A stretch of DNA of 64,000 nt from Legionella spiritensis (lineage in GTDB: Bacteria; Pseudomonadota; Gammaproteobacteria; Legionellales; Legionellaceae): positions 2,630,501 through 2,694,500 of the forward strand of contig NZ_LT906457.1 of assembly GCF_900186965.1 (NCBI RefSeq), in the 5' to 3' direction. The notes under the pieces are model-generated. The model was given only the letters and a program-made list of their open reading frames with translations, had not been told where the DNA came from and searched no databases. Position numbers and translations under genes: made by a program. Of this stretch, positions 34,824 to 42,980 are shown piece by piece. Positions within the stretch are counted from its first letter, which is position 1; every line of letters begins with the position of its first letter.

Positions 34824-35525
34824 ATGTCACGAACTGAGCGTTTGCTGGATTTAATTCAGATATTGCGACGCCACCGCTATCCGGTCAGCGGCGCATCGCT
34901 TGCGCAGGAATTAGGCGTCAGTCTGCGTACCGTATATCGGGACATTGCCCTATTGCAAGCACAGGGCGCCGACATCGAAGGAGAAGCCGGTATCGGGTAT
35001 GTGTTACGCCCCGGTTTTCTACTGCCCCCCCTGATGTTTTCCGAAGATGAAATAGAATCCATCGTACTGGGCGCTCGCTGGGTGGCGGATCGAACCGATT
35101 CCCAACTACGACATGCCGCTCAAAACGCGCTGGCCAAAATCGCAGCCGTTCTGCCGGCGGAGTTACGCAATCAGCTTGAATCGTCCGGACTTCTTATCCC
35201 GCCGGGACAAGTGGCTAAAAGCAACGATATGGATCTTGTCGCGATCAGAAAAGCCGTACGGCTGGAACAAAAATTACACCTCAACTATCTGGATCTGAAG
35301 GATAACCAGTCCCGGCGTATTATCTGGCCTTTGGCGCTCGGTTTTTTTGATCAGGTGCGAATTCTTGTGGCCTGGTGCGAACTGCGGCAGGATTTTCGCC
35401 ATTTCCGAACAGACAGGATTATAGAACTTCGCAAATTGGACACGCGCTATCCCAAACGTCGACAAACACTTTTAAAACAATGGCGAGCCGTCAATAACAT
35501 CCCGGAACCTGGTAACCACTACTGA
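34824..35525 (+). CDS. YafY-type HTH/WYL transcriptional regulator
   Basis: 233 residues. The N-terminal HTH_11 domain begins MSRTERLLDLIQILRRHRYP and includes SLAQELGVSLRTVYRDIALL. The C-terminal part has the WYL-domain arrangement (LHLNYLDLKDNQSRRIIWPL and VAWCELRQDFRHFRTDRI). WYL domains bind nucleic acid or ligands and control adjacent genes. ATG 34824 is where homology begins; the frame extends to 34782. It probably regulates the VOC gene that follows 61 bases downstream. Confidence 0.9.
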   Translation: MSRTERLLDLIQILRRHRYPVSGASLAQELGVSLRTVYRDIALLQAQGADIEGEAGIGYVLRPGFLLPPLMFSEDEIESIVLGARWVADRTDSQLRHAAQNALAKIAAVLPAELRNQLESSGLLIPPGQVAKSNDMDLVAIRKAVRLEQKLHLNYLDLKDNQSRRIIWPLALGFFDQVRILVAWCELRQDFRHFRTDRIIELRKLDTRYPKRRQTLLKQWRAVNNIPEPGNHY

Positions 35526-35586
35526 CAAAAACCGTCAGCAAGTCCCGCTAAACTCCTGATCTCTATGAAAACTTAAGGAGAATCTG

Positions 35587-35961
35587 ATGTTATCTGATCC
35601 CAATCTAGTCATTTTTTATGTGGATAATCCGATGGTCAGCGCGCGTTTTTATGAACGTTTGCTGGGACATCAACCGGTTGAGTCCTCACCAACGTTTGTC
35701 CTGTTCGTATTAAAATCCGGTTCACGACTCGGCTTGTGGTCCAGACACACGGTTGAACCGGCGACAACGGTTTCAGGAGGCGGTACAGAACTGGCTTTTC
35801 AAGTGGACACAGGCAACAAGGTTGATGAGCTTCACGCTATCTGGCAGCGGCAGGCGATAAATATCGTTCAACCGCCGGTGAAAATGAGTTTCGGCTACAC
35901 GTTTACAGCACTGGATCCGGATAATCACCGCCTTCGCGTTTTTGCGCTACAGCCCGAATAA
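35587..35961 (+). CDS. VOC/glyoxalase family protein
   Basis: 124 residues. It has the PhnB/glyoxalase-like pattern: FYVDNPMVSARFYERLLGHQ, FVLFVLKSGSRLGLW, a GGGTELAF turn and YTFTALDPDNHRLRVF at the end. The family uses a metal site for isomerase, dioxygenase or antibiotic-binding roles. An AGGAGAA site precedes the ATG. Placed after the WYL regulator, it is probably its target. Confidence 0.88.
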   Translation: MLSDPNLVIFYVDNPMVSARFYERLLGHQPVESSPTFVLFVLKSGSRLGLWSRHTVEPATTVSGGGTELAFQVDTGNKVDELHAIWQRQAINIVQPPVKMSFGYTFTALDPDNHRLRVFALQPE

Positions 35962-35979
35962 CAGGCTGCCTGACACAGT

Positions 35980-36013
35980 TAGCCCGCATTGCGGCTACGC
36001 CTTCATGACGGGC
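35980..36013. repeat. short palindromic repeat (AGCCCG ... CGGGCT)
   Basis: AGCCCGCATTGCGGC then TACGCCTTCATGACGGGCT has inverted ends. Related copies are at 4699-4745 and about 4798-4837, with partial copies at about 42911-42935 and 43813-43832. Confidence 0.5.
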
Positions 36014-36090
36014 TACAAAAAACGATTGTTGGTTGAAGAACTACAATAGCCGCCGAATGTTCGACCGGCAAGAATTTTTGCGCACGGCTC

Positions 36091-36627
36091 CTAAAAACCG
36101 GGATGCTGCAGCAAAAACGCTTTTTCCTCTTCGCTCGATACCCGGCCTAAAACAGCATTGCGATGAGGATAACGACCGAAACGCGCAATAATGTCGGCAT
36201 GCTGTTTTTCAAAAGCCAGATTTGTCTCAAGCCCGGGCTCTGAAAATAATTGTAACGCTTGCTGATGTATTTTTAATGATTCGCTGTGCATGAAGGGCAA
36301 ATACAGAAAGGCTCTCTGCTCGGGTGGGAGCGACTTGTTCAACCCTCGGCGAATGGCTTCCTGAGCCAGAACCAGCGCCATACCATCACAGGCAAATGCC
36401 TGTGGGCTATCACGAAACATATTTCGTGAAAATTGATCCAGAACAATCACCTCGGCAAGACAGCCCCCGGCCGTCTCACGCCAGGCCGACAACTCTCCCA
36501 GCCGGGTTTGATGATGGATGGATGCGAATTGGTTACGGATGGCCCGATCAATCGCCGCGTCTTTTTTCCACCATTGCTCGGGAGTGAGTTGGTGAAACCA
36601 GAAATCCAGGATGGTTTTAATAGTCAT
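36091..36627 (-). CDS. DUF924 family protein
   Basis: 178 residues matching DUF924 along its length: ILDFWFHQLTPEQWWKKDAAID, LAEVIVLDQFSRNMFRDSP, FLYLPFMHSESL and FGRYPHRNAVLGR near the C-terminus. The family has a TPR-like helical fold and no established function. Cytoplasmic. Stand-alone on the minus strand. Confidence 0.92.
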   Translation of the reverse strand: MTIKTILDFWFHQLTPEQWWKKDAAIDRAIRNQFASIHHQTRLGELSAWRETAGGCLAEVIVLDQFSRNMFRDSPQAFACDGMALVLAQEAIRRGLNKSLPPEQRAFLYLPFMHSESLKIHQQALQLFSEPGLETNLAFEKQHADIIARFGRYPHRNAVLGRVSSEEEKAFLLQHPGF

Positions 36628-36665
36628 GATCGTTTGGTCGTTACTCGTTTGCGCTATTCCACCTG

Positions 36666-36980
36666 TTATTTTGAATAGTTAAGATACTGATTATCTATCG
36701 CTGTTCCAGCCAGGCAATTAAATATATACTCATTATCAGACGTCAGATTGCCTAACATCGTATAAAATTGATTTTCCATATTCTCGAACAGCGGTCTGGT
36801 CTCAGGGTTATTTTTCATGTTGTCTTTAAAATCACACAATGCCTGATGTTTTTCATTCGTCGTTTTTGCCGTATTTAACTGCCTGTCCAATTGTGACAAA
36901 CACCAGGCATAATGCTCGGCCACACTGCCTCCTCTACGGTTTTCTAATTCTCTCTCCGGCACATCCAGAAAAAATTTCAT
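36666..36980 (-). CDS. small hypothetical protein downstream of the YopJ-like gene
   Basis: 104 residues, acidic-to-neutral, helical, no signal peptide and no known domain. A strong AGGAGAG precedes its ATG. Its start lies only 15 bases after the stop of the YopJ-like gene, so the two form an operon. Possible roles are chaperone, metaeffector or second effector; none can be supported from sequence. Confidence 0.65.
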   Translation of the reverse strand: MKFFLDVPERELENRRGGSVAEHYAWCLSQLDRQLNTAKTTNEKHQALCDFKDNMKNNPETRPLFENMENQFYTMLGNLTSDNEYIFNCLAGTAIDNQYLNYSK

Positions 36981-36995
36981 GACGCTCTCCTCTTG

Positions 36996-38333
36996 TCAAT
37001 TTCCAAGATTAAATGGCAAATTATCCGGCGCTTTCTTTTCATCAACAACCACGTCTTTTAACTTTTCCTTAAAGGTTTGGGTTGTATTGCCTTTTGTTCC
37101 CACATCATCACTGGAATGTTTCATGCTTGTCTCCGGGACACTTGTCGTTACTTTCATCATTTCCAGCAACGCACCCTCACTGTATTGGTCACAATACCCA
37201 TGAATGACGGATTTAAATGTTTCTTTCGTATCCACAAGTCCATGCCCTGATTTATTATCACCTGTTAACGCCATAACTTGCGTGGCAACATTCGGATTGC
37301 TGTCCATATAATGCCTGATAACGGTTGTCGATTGTGCGTTTTTCACCATGTCAGGAGGCAGTTGATTCCAGGTAACATGGTAAAGTGTCGTGCTTTGCTC
37401 GGAACCAGGTACGGCGTTTGATTCCAGCCATTGATGCACCTCGGGATTCAGCGCGACCTGAAAGGAATGATCCAGGGCAAACACCGAACAGCTGGATGAA
37501 TCTTTTTGCAAGGCCCCTTTCATAGTCTCGTCACTCTTGCCACTGGGAATCATCGGGCTTTTCACATAAAACACTTTATCAACCAACTTGCTGAAATCGG
37601 GGATCTGGTGAAGTCGGTATTGACTTGAATCATCGACCGCATCAACAATAAAACAGGAGCGATTTTTCTTGTCAATATCCAGTGTCGTGTAGTGAGGACC
37701 GGAACGGACAAGGATCTGGATTCGGTTATGGCCTGACGTATCTTCCGCAATGACACGGTCAATTTCAGCAAACAGCAGTGCGTTTTCACGTCGGCTATGG
37801 GCAATTCTTCGCTGTTCCTCACTATCCATCTGCAATTCTTCCTCATTTAAGGGAAGCATGGTAAACGGATCGGCATCAATGAGGCGGCCATTATAGGGAA
37901 TTTTCTGACTAAAATCATGCATCATGAGCCGAACCATGTCATCCCTGTACACCTTTGGATCATCAAAATTACCGATCTGCCCTCTTAATTTGATTTTTGT
38001 AGGCTCATGAATAACAGGTTGTGAATTTTTTTTATGATCATCTGAAAAAACCGTTTGGTATTTGGGATTGCTTTTGACATCAGACAGTTCTTGAAAACAC
38101 TCATTAACTTGATCATAACCCTTTGTTGTAATGTGTAATTCAATTTTTTCAAAAATCTCCGCCAGGCTGAGCTTGTCCTTGGCCAAATCAATATGAATCG
38201 TTTGCAAGAAATCAAAGTCCGCAATGTCATCGTCTTCATGATCATCAATATACTTATCCAGCACATCGAAAAGATCATTTCTAAATGCCTCGGCACTCGC
38301 CGTACTTAATTTATCAAATAATCGTTGTTGCAT
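36996..38333 (-). CDS. YopJ-like (CE-clan) acetyltransferase/protease, effector candidate
   Basis: 445 residues. The middle third has a CE-clan catalytic pattern in the right order: His214 in SGPHYTTLDID, Asp231 in CFIVDAVDDSS, Gln276 and Cys282 in LQKDSSSCSVFALDHS. This matches the His-Glu/Asp-Cys layout of YopJ-family acetyltransferases and related SUMO/ubiquitin proteases; H to D is 17 residues and D to C 51. About 200 acidic, helical N-terminal residues precede it and a hydrophilic tail follows. No signal peptide. Delivery by Dot/Icm is inferred. No PmrA box was seen upstream. Confidence 0.68.
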   Translation of the reverse strand: MQQRLFDKLSTASAEAFRNDLFDVLDKYIDDHEDDDIADFDFLQTIHIDLAKDKLSLAEIFEKIELHITTKGYDQVNECFQELSDVKSNPKYQTVFSDDHKKNSQPVIHEPTKIKLRGQIGNFDDPKVYRDDMVRLMMHDFSQKIPYNGRLIDADPFTMLPLNEEELQMDSEEQRRIAHSRRENALLFAEIDRVIAEDTSGHNRIQILVRSGPHYTTLDIDKKNRSCFIVDAVDDSSQYRLHQIPDFSKLVDKVFYVKSPMIPSGKSDETMKGALQKDSSSCSVFALDHSFQVALNPEVHQWLESNAVPGSEQSTTLYHVTWNQLPPDMVKNAQSTTVIRHYMDSNPNVATQVMALTGDNKSGHGLVDTKETFKSVIHGYCDQYSEGALLEMMKVTTSVPETSMKHSSDDVGTKGNTTQTFKEKLKDVVVDEKKAPDNLPFNLGN

Positions 38334-38437
38334 TTTCAGGCTCTGAAATTGAACACTTCTATTTAGTATAGTTTTATTTCATGCTTGTTGGCATTTCAAT
38401 CTGAATTCAGGCACATAACAAAGCGTTGCACCCATCA

Positions 38438-39379
38438 TCACCCCATAATTCTGGTTTCGCCTATTTTCATAATCCAGATATTTTCTCTGGAAAAACCTTC
38501 TGCGAGTGCCGCCTGGTAAAAGCGCTCCGGAGGAGCAAAAGGCGGTTCGTCGGACAAGATAATCGTCCCCCAATGTATGGGAATAATGGTTTCAGCTCGT
38601 AATTCCCGCCCTATTTTGACCGCAAGCTCAGGGGTCGTATGACTTTCCTGCATCAACGCGTGGGGCTCATACGCACCAATACTGAGCAGGGCGTAATCAA
38701 ACGGCCCATAATCACGGCCCAAATCCAGGAAAAGACTGCCATAAGCGGTGTTGCCGTCAAAAAACAGTTTTTTGTCTTGCGACGTGATCATAAAATTGGC
38801 CCACAAACGCGTATTACGTACAAAGATATTACGTTTGGAATAATGGTAGGCGGGCAAGGCGCAAATGGTAATATCACCAATGGTTCGACGTTGATGCCAG
38901 TTTAATTCATAAATTTTTTTATACCCCAACCGCTTGAAAAATGATCCCATCTTTAATGGCACCACCACAGCAACGGATTCTTTACCGTCAATGGCAGCCA
39001 GCGTAGCTAAATCCAGATGATCATAATGATCATGGCTGACAAGCAACACATCGATCTTTGGCAACTGGCTGACCGTCAAGGCGGGAGGCGCAAACCGTCT
39101 TGGTCCGATACCGGCTATGGGAGACGCGTAATCGGTCAGGAACGGATCGGTAAGAATGGTTTTACCCTGCAACCGGGTAAGTAACGTATTATGCCCCAGC
39201 CAGGTCATGTAGTCCGAATCCCCGGCATGTTTTATCGTGGCAAGCACGGTTTCGGAAGGGATGATAAAATCATCCGGTATTTGCGGTAATGTATCGGTCA
39301 AACGACGATAGAAAAAACCAAGCCACTTAAACGGGTTGACATTACGCTTGGGCGCACCCGGTGGATTATGGAATCTCAT
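38438..39379 (-). CDS. MBL-fold metallohydrolase, UlaG/NAPE-PLD-like
   Basis: 313 residues. The metallo-beta-lactamase metal site is SHDHYDHLD, preceded by TWLGHNTLLTRLQGKTILTDP, and later HWGT supplies another histidine. The layout (long N-terminal part, then the fold) is that of UlaG/NAPE-PLD-like hydrolases acting on phosphodiester or lactone bonds. Its start overlaps the end of the TetR gene by 14 bases, so that regulator probably controls it. Confidence 0.88.
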   Translation of the reverse strand: MRFHNPPGAPKRNVNPFKWLGFFYRRLTDTLPQIPDDFIIPSETVLATIKHAGDSDYMTWLGHNTLLTRLQGKTILTDPFLTDYASPIAGIGPRRFAPPALTVSQLPKIDVLLVSHDHYDHLDLATLAAIDGKESVAVVVPLKMGSFFKRLGYKKIYELNWHQRRTIGDITICALPAYHYSKRNIFVRNTRLWANFMITSQDKKLFFDGNTAYGSLFLDLGRDYGPFDYALLSIGAYEPHALMQESHTTPELAVKIGRELRAETIIPIHWGTIILSDEPPFAPPERFYQAALAEGFSRENIWIMKIGETRIMG

Positions 39380-39968
39380 GATACGGACACCTTAAAAACT
39401 GGACAATGGCGCCGGCTTGCTCCAGTTTTTTTTGTAAAAACCGGCGAGTAGCGCGCCCGTCGCTGGAGTGGTCAAATAACCAGTAAGCGAACGTTGAGAG
39501 ATAAATGATTGTTAATCCTGTCTCTTCCAGAGCACGGCAGGGAAAAACAGCCGTAAATCCGGCCGCCTCTCGCCACCATTGTACGGTTTGGCTGATACGT
39601 TTGATGGCCGGTAATTGCAGATGGAGATGGCCTGGTTCCATTTTATGGCCGATCATTTGCCGGATAACACGTTGATAACCATTAAACGATCCCAGCCAGG
39701 CCATCAGTAACACCTGCAGTTTTTCCCTGGTGGGTAATGAATGAAATTCCGGCTTCAGACAGGACTGGAGCATGTTTTCATCAGCCCTGTCAAAACAGGC
39801 GTCAATGATTTGATCCTTGTCGGCAAAAAATTGTCGAATCACATTTAAATTAATATGCAACGCTTCAGCGATATCCGTTAACCTCACTCGTTCCCAGGAG
39901 GTTTGCAAAGCGATATCGATAGCCAAATCAATAATGTCATTTTTTAAGGATGGTACCGTGTTTTTCAT
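39366..39968 (-). CDS. TetR family transcriptional regulator
   Basis: 200 residues. The N-terminal HTH region reads IIDLAIDIALQTSWERVRLT, then DIAEALHINLNVIRQFFADKDQIIDACF, the TetR DNA-binding pattern with a slightly unusual recognition helix (NLNVIRQFF). The remainder is helical ligand-binding domain. It is transcribed with and overlaps the MBL-fold gene. A GGAGG sequence lies just upstream of the start codon. Confidence 0.87.
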   Translation of the reverse strand: MKNTVPSLKNDIIDLAIDIALQTSWERVRLTDIAEALHINLNVIRQFFADKDQIIDACFDRADENMLQSCLKPEFHSLPTREKLQVLLMAWLGSFNGYQRVIRQMIGHKMEPGHLHLQLPAIKRISQTVQWWREAAGFTAVFPCRALEETGLTIIYLSTFAYWLFDHSSDGRATRRFLQKKLEQAGAIVQFLRCPYHEIP

Positions 39969-40048
39969 AAAAACACCTCCTGTTATTAGTTTATAACCAA
40001 TTTTTAAAAGAGGATGTTTCTATTGGAAAATTGTTGGGCGGTTCTTCT

Positions 40049-40387
40049 TTATCCTTTTCGTGGACGGGGTGATTTCCTCTTCGGTAACGGTAATTCAGAG
40101 GCCGTTATTTTTATGAGTTTTGTAAGCCATTCGTGATCCTCCCACATGTCCCCTGAAATGAGCAAATACGATTTTGCGCCAGGGTATGGCGGCGCCTCCG
40201 TATAATTGCCGACAAAGGCTTTGCCGGCATCGGTCGGTTTGACAAACAACTGGTCATCGCAAACCAGGGCAACCACTTTTTCGTTACAATAGATGGCATA
40301 TTCCCCGAACATTTTTTTTGCAGAAACGGTTCCTGCATCCATGATCTGTTCAAGAATAAAATCCACAATATTTTGTGCCGATGACAT
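40049..40387 (-). CDS. TfoX N-terminal domain protein
   Basis: 112 residues forming a stand-alone TfoX N-terminal domain: ILEQIMDAGTVSAKKMFGEY, AIYCNEKVVALVCDDQLFVK and APPYPGAKSYLLISG. TfoX/Sxy proteins regulate competence in some gammaproteobacteria, but single-domain members are usually uncharacterised. ATG 40387 has GGGAG upstream; the longer frame to 40438 adds a hydrophobic segment that is unlikely to be translated. Ends with a basic tail. Confidence 0.87.
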   Translation of the reverse strand: MSSAQNIVDFILEQIMDAGTVSAKKMFGEYAIYCNEKVVALVCDDQLFVKPTDAGKAFVGNYTEAPPYPGAKSYLLISGDMWEDHEWLTKLIKITASELPLPKRKSPRPRKG

Positions 40388-40561
40388 AACAAACTCCCAA
40401 ATCAGTAAAATACAGAAATATATCGGGGAAATTATCAAATAATTACCGCTAAAATCCTGAGAAAAAACAGTTGATTAAGAATACACCCAATCTGGTTTTT
40501 ATAAAAAAAATCCCTTATTATCCGTCCGCAAAATAACTTAACTTAAGAAATACAATACAAA

Positions 40562-41563
40562 ATGGCAAAAGAAAATAACAAAGAAACACCAAACATTGCC
40601 CTGGTCACCGGAGCCGATAGTGGATTGGGATTTGAAACGGCTAAACGCCTTGCTGCGGAAGGCTTTCATGTGATTATGGCCGGAATCAGGGAATCCGAAG
40701 CGCAAGAAGCGATAAAGGCGATTAGGAACGACGTTCCTGCTGCTATTCTGCAATTCGAATACGTTGATTTGGGAAGTATGAACTCGGTTAAGCGGTTATG
40801 TGATCGTCTTCTTGCCCAATACGACAATCTGTCGCTGCTGGTGAATAACGCCGGCGTCAACGACACGCCTTACCGCATTACCAAAGATGGTTTTGAAGCC
40901 ACTTTTCAAATCAATTATCTGGGGCATGTACTATTAACCCAACGGCTGTTGCCGTTGCTTGAAGCAAACGGGAATGCACGTATTGTGCATGTCACAAGCT
41001 ACGGACATCATTATGGCTCATGTGATACCCAATCCCCTCTCTGGCAAAAAATCAGTCCTGAAAATCAACCGGAATGTGAAAGGCAATACCATGGCATAAA
41101 AGCCTATTTTAATTCCAAGCTGGCTGTTTTACTGTTCCATAATGAGCTGGCGAGACGTTTCAATTATTGTGAGTCCTCGGTAAAAAGCATTGCGGTGCAT
41201 CCCGGTTCTGCCAGAACACAGATGCTGAAACAAAACCCCTGGGCGAACTGCCAGCATTCGTTTTTTCAGTTAAGCGAACAAATGGTTGGCCAAACGCCGG
41301 CAGAAGGCGCCAGACCAACCTTGCACGCCTGTCTTCACAGCGATGTTAAAAACGGGGATTTTTATGGGCCCGACGGAATACTGGAGCTCAGAGGCTCTGC
41401 TAAACTGGTACGAGGCTCCAGAGACAGCGAGTCGAAAATATCAGGTTATGAATTATGGAACCATACCATGAATCTGCTGCGGATAGACTTTAATCTTGAT
41501 ACGGATTACGAACCGGAGTACGATTTTGATGCGCCGCCGAGTTGCCCCTGTACCCTACTGTAA
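40562..41563 (+). CDS. short-chain dehydrogenase with C-terminal CAAX box (effector candidate)
   Basis: 333 residues. The Rossmann motif TGADSGLG is at 16-23, NNAG at 95-98, catalytic Ser146, and Tyr182-x3-Lys186 (YFNSK). The pattern resembles eukaryotic retinol dehydrogenase/WWOX-type enzymes that reduce or oxidise lipid alcohols. The protein ends PPSCPCTLL: Cys330 begins a canonical CAAX box whose final Leu favours geranylgeranylation, with a second cysteine at 328. Host prenylation of CAAX effectors (for example AnkB) is known in Legionella. Bacteria lack protein prenylation, so this tail suggests action on host membranes. Confidence 0.85.
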   Translation: MAKENNKETPNIALVTGADSGLGFETAKRLAAEGFHVIMAGIRESEAQEAIKAIRNDVPAAILQFEYVDLGSMNSVKRLCDRLLAQYDNLSLLVNNAGVNDTPYRITKDGFEATFQINYLGHVLLTQRLLPLLEANGNARIVHVTSYGHHYGSCDTQSPLWQKISPENQPECERQYHGIKAYFNSKLAVLLFHNELARRFNYCESSVKSIAVHPGSARTQMLKQNPWANCQHSFFQLSEQMVGQTPAEGARPTLHACLHSDVKNGDFYGPDGILELRGSAKLVRGSRDSESKISGYELWNHTMNLLRIDFNLDTDYEPEYDFDAPPSCPCTLL

Positions 41564-41763
41564 CCTTCTTTTTTCCCCGACACTGTTGAATGGTCGGCTA
41601 CGAGGAGTTCGGCCATTCAATCCTGATCAGCACGTCACTGCTTGTGCGATATCCACGCCGTTTTTCAAACGTTAACACCACAATAATTGATCAAATATTG
41701 TTGCTTAAGGAACAAATTTTGTGATACTGTTTATTTTTTGGCTAAAAATAGGTGAGGTATCTT

Positions 41764-41889
41764 ATGAAATCATCCACTGCGTTCACTCTTCTGCAATTAA
41801 ACAATTCGCAATGCCCGCACCATAACCCGCAATCAGACACGTCCGGCACAACGGGAAAAAATGCTCCCGAACGGAGGTATCTTTTCTGA
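41764..41889 (+). CDS. short frame overlapping the next gene; possible original N-terminus
   Basis: 41 codons from an ATG preceded by GTGAGGTATCTT, a better ribosome-binding site than that of the following frame. It overlaps the next gene by 29 bases in another frame. It may be a coupled leader peptide or the detached start of a frameshifted gene. Confidence 0.35.
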   Translation: MKSSTAFTLLQLNNSQCPHHNPQSDTSGTTGKNAPERRYLF

Positions 41890-42832
41890 AGCTCAGCACG
41901 AGAAATCCACTTCTGTCCTTTCCTCTTCCCTTTTTTCTGTCAATGATCAGTTTCTTAAAGAACATCAATCGGCATCCGCAACCGCTTTACAAGGCATTAT
42001 GACCGTTATGGTTTTTCACGGCGGCAACTTGAGTTTGTGGGTCAATGACAAAAAAACCGGCTTTCAGCAGCGGGAATATCAAACCATCTCCGGCGATGAA
42101 TACCATCAATTAAAATCGGTCTGTCATATTCCTGTCATTTTGCTTGATCAAATCAAATCAGGACGGATCAGCCGGGAAACATTAGCGGATTTAGGTAGCA
42201 AACTAACAAACGTCTTAAAAGCATTGCCTGTCCTTCCGGAAACTGTGCATAGTAATGCCGTGGCCATCGTGGAACAGTCCACGCAATGTATCAATCGCCT
42301 GCAAGACATTTCTAACCTGCGGCTTGAGGAAAAAATAATTGGCGAGATTTTAAGGGATTACCAGTACGCCATTAAAGACAATATCGCTTTTCTGTCAGCC
42401 GCCGCTACCGGAAAGCAATTATCCGCATTACACGACGTCACCCAAAAGTGGCTGCAGGAATACGGTATAGATTTGTCACAAAATCGCGTGCTTCTAGTCG
42501 GTGCTCATGGGCCGCGCAAGGGATTTATTGAAATGCAGTATTTCTTGCGGCTGTATACCTGTGATTCGGCTTATGCCGAAACGCCTGTCAAAAACAATTA
42601 CGTGTATTATATCGAAATGTTACCCTGCCATATGGCGGAACTCGATATAAAAGCCCGCCTGATTGATGAGTTTCTGGCTCATGAAGAACAGAACAAGCAG
42701 GTTGCCGACTGGTTGTTAGGCGAGCCGTTGGCGATGCAGCAGGATGTATTAAGAAAAGACGGACCCGACATCATTGCCCAGCTATTGCCGGAAAAAGAGC
42801 AACCGGAACCCATGAAAAAAATTGCTGTCTAA
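41861..42832 (+). CDS. hypothetical protein
   Basis: 323 residues, soluble, no signal peptide. A strand-rich central part includes RVLLVGAHGPRKGFIEMQYF and NNYVYYIEMLPCHMAELDIK, reminiscent of a Rossmann- or MBL-like core but without a diagnostic motif. The C-terminus is charged (EKEQPEPMKKIAV), with the glutamates often seen in Dot/Icm signals. The ATG has only ACGGGA upstream, and an overlapping frame begins 97 bases earlier, so the real N-terminus is uncertain. Function unknown. Confidence 0.6.
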   Translation: MLPNGGIFSEAQHEKSTSVLSSSLFSVNDQFLKEHQSASATALQGIMTVMVFHGGNLSLWVNDKKTGFQQREYQTISGDEYHQLKSVCHIPVILLDQIKSGRISRETLADLGSKLTNVLKALPVLPETVHSNAVAIVEQSTQCINRLQDISNLRLEEKIIGEILRDYQYAIKDNIAFLSAAATGKQLSALHDVTQKWLQEYGIDLSQNRVLLVGAHGPRKGFIEMQYFLRLYTCDSAYAETPVKNNYVYYIEMLPCHMAELDIKARLIDEFLAHEEQNKQVADWLLGEPLAMQQDVLRKDGPDIIAQLLPEKEQPEPMKKIAV

Positions 42833-42980
42833 AGAGGCCGGTTTTGTAAAAACATCTCTTTACACAATTTTTTTGCAAAAGAGGGAGGTACCTGGATAAA
42901 CGTTATCCCGCATTACGGCTTCGCCCTGAGGAATCCCGACATTTTTTGCACAAAAAATGGAAGCGCCAATGTTTTTGTGA

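Noticed and set aside
40531-40556. PmrA-like TTAA motifs upstream of the CAAX dehydrogenase gene
   Set aside because: The half-sites are 5 bases apart instead of 11 and the -10 position does not fit the other boxes.
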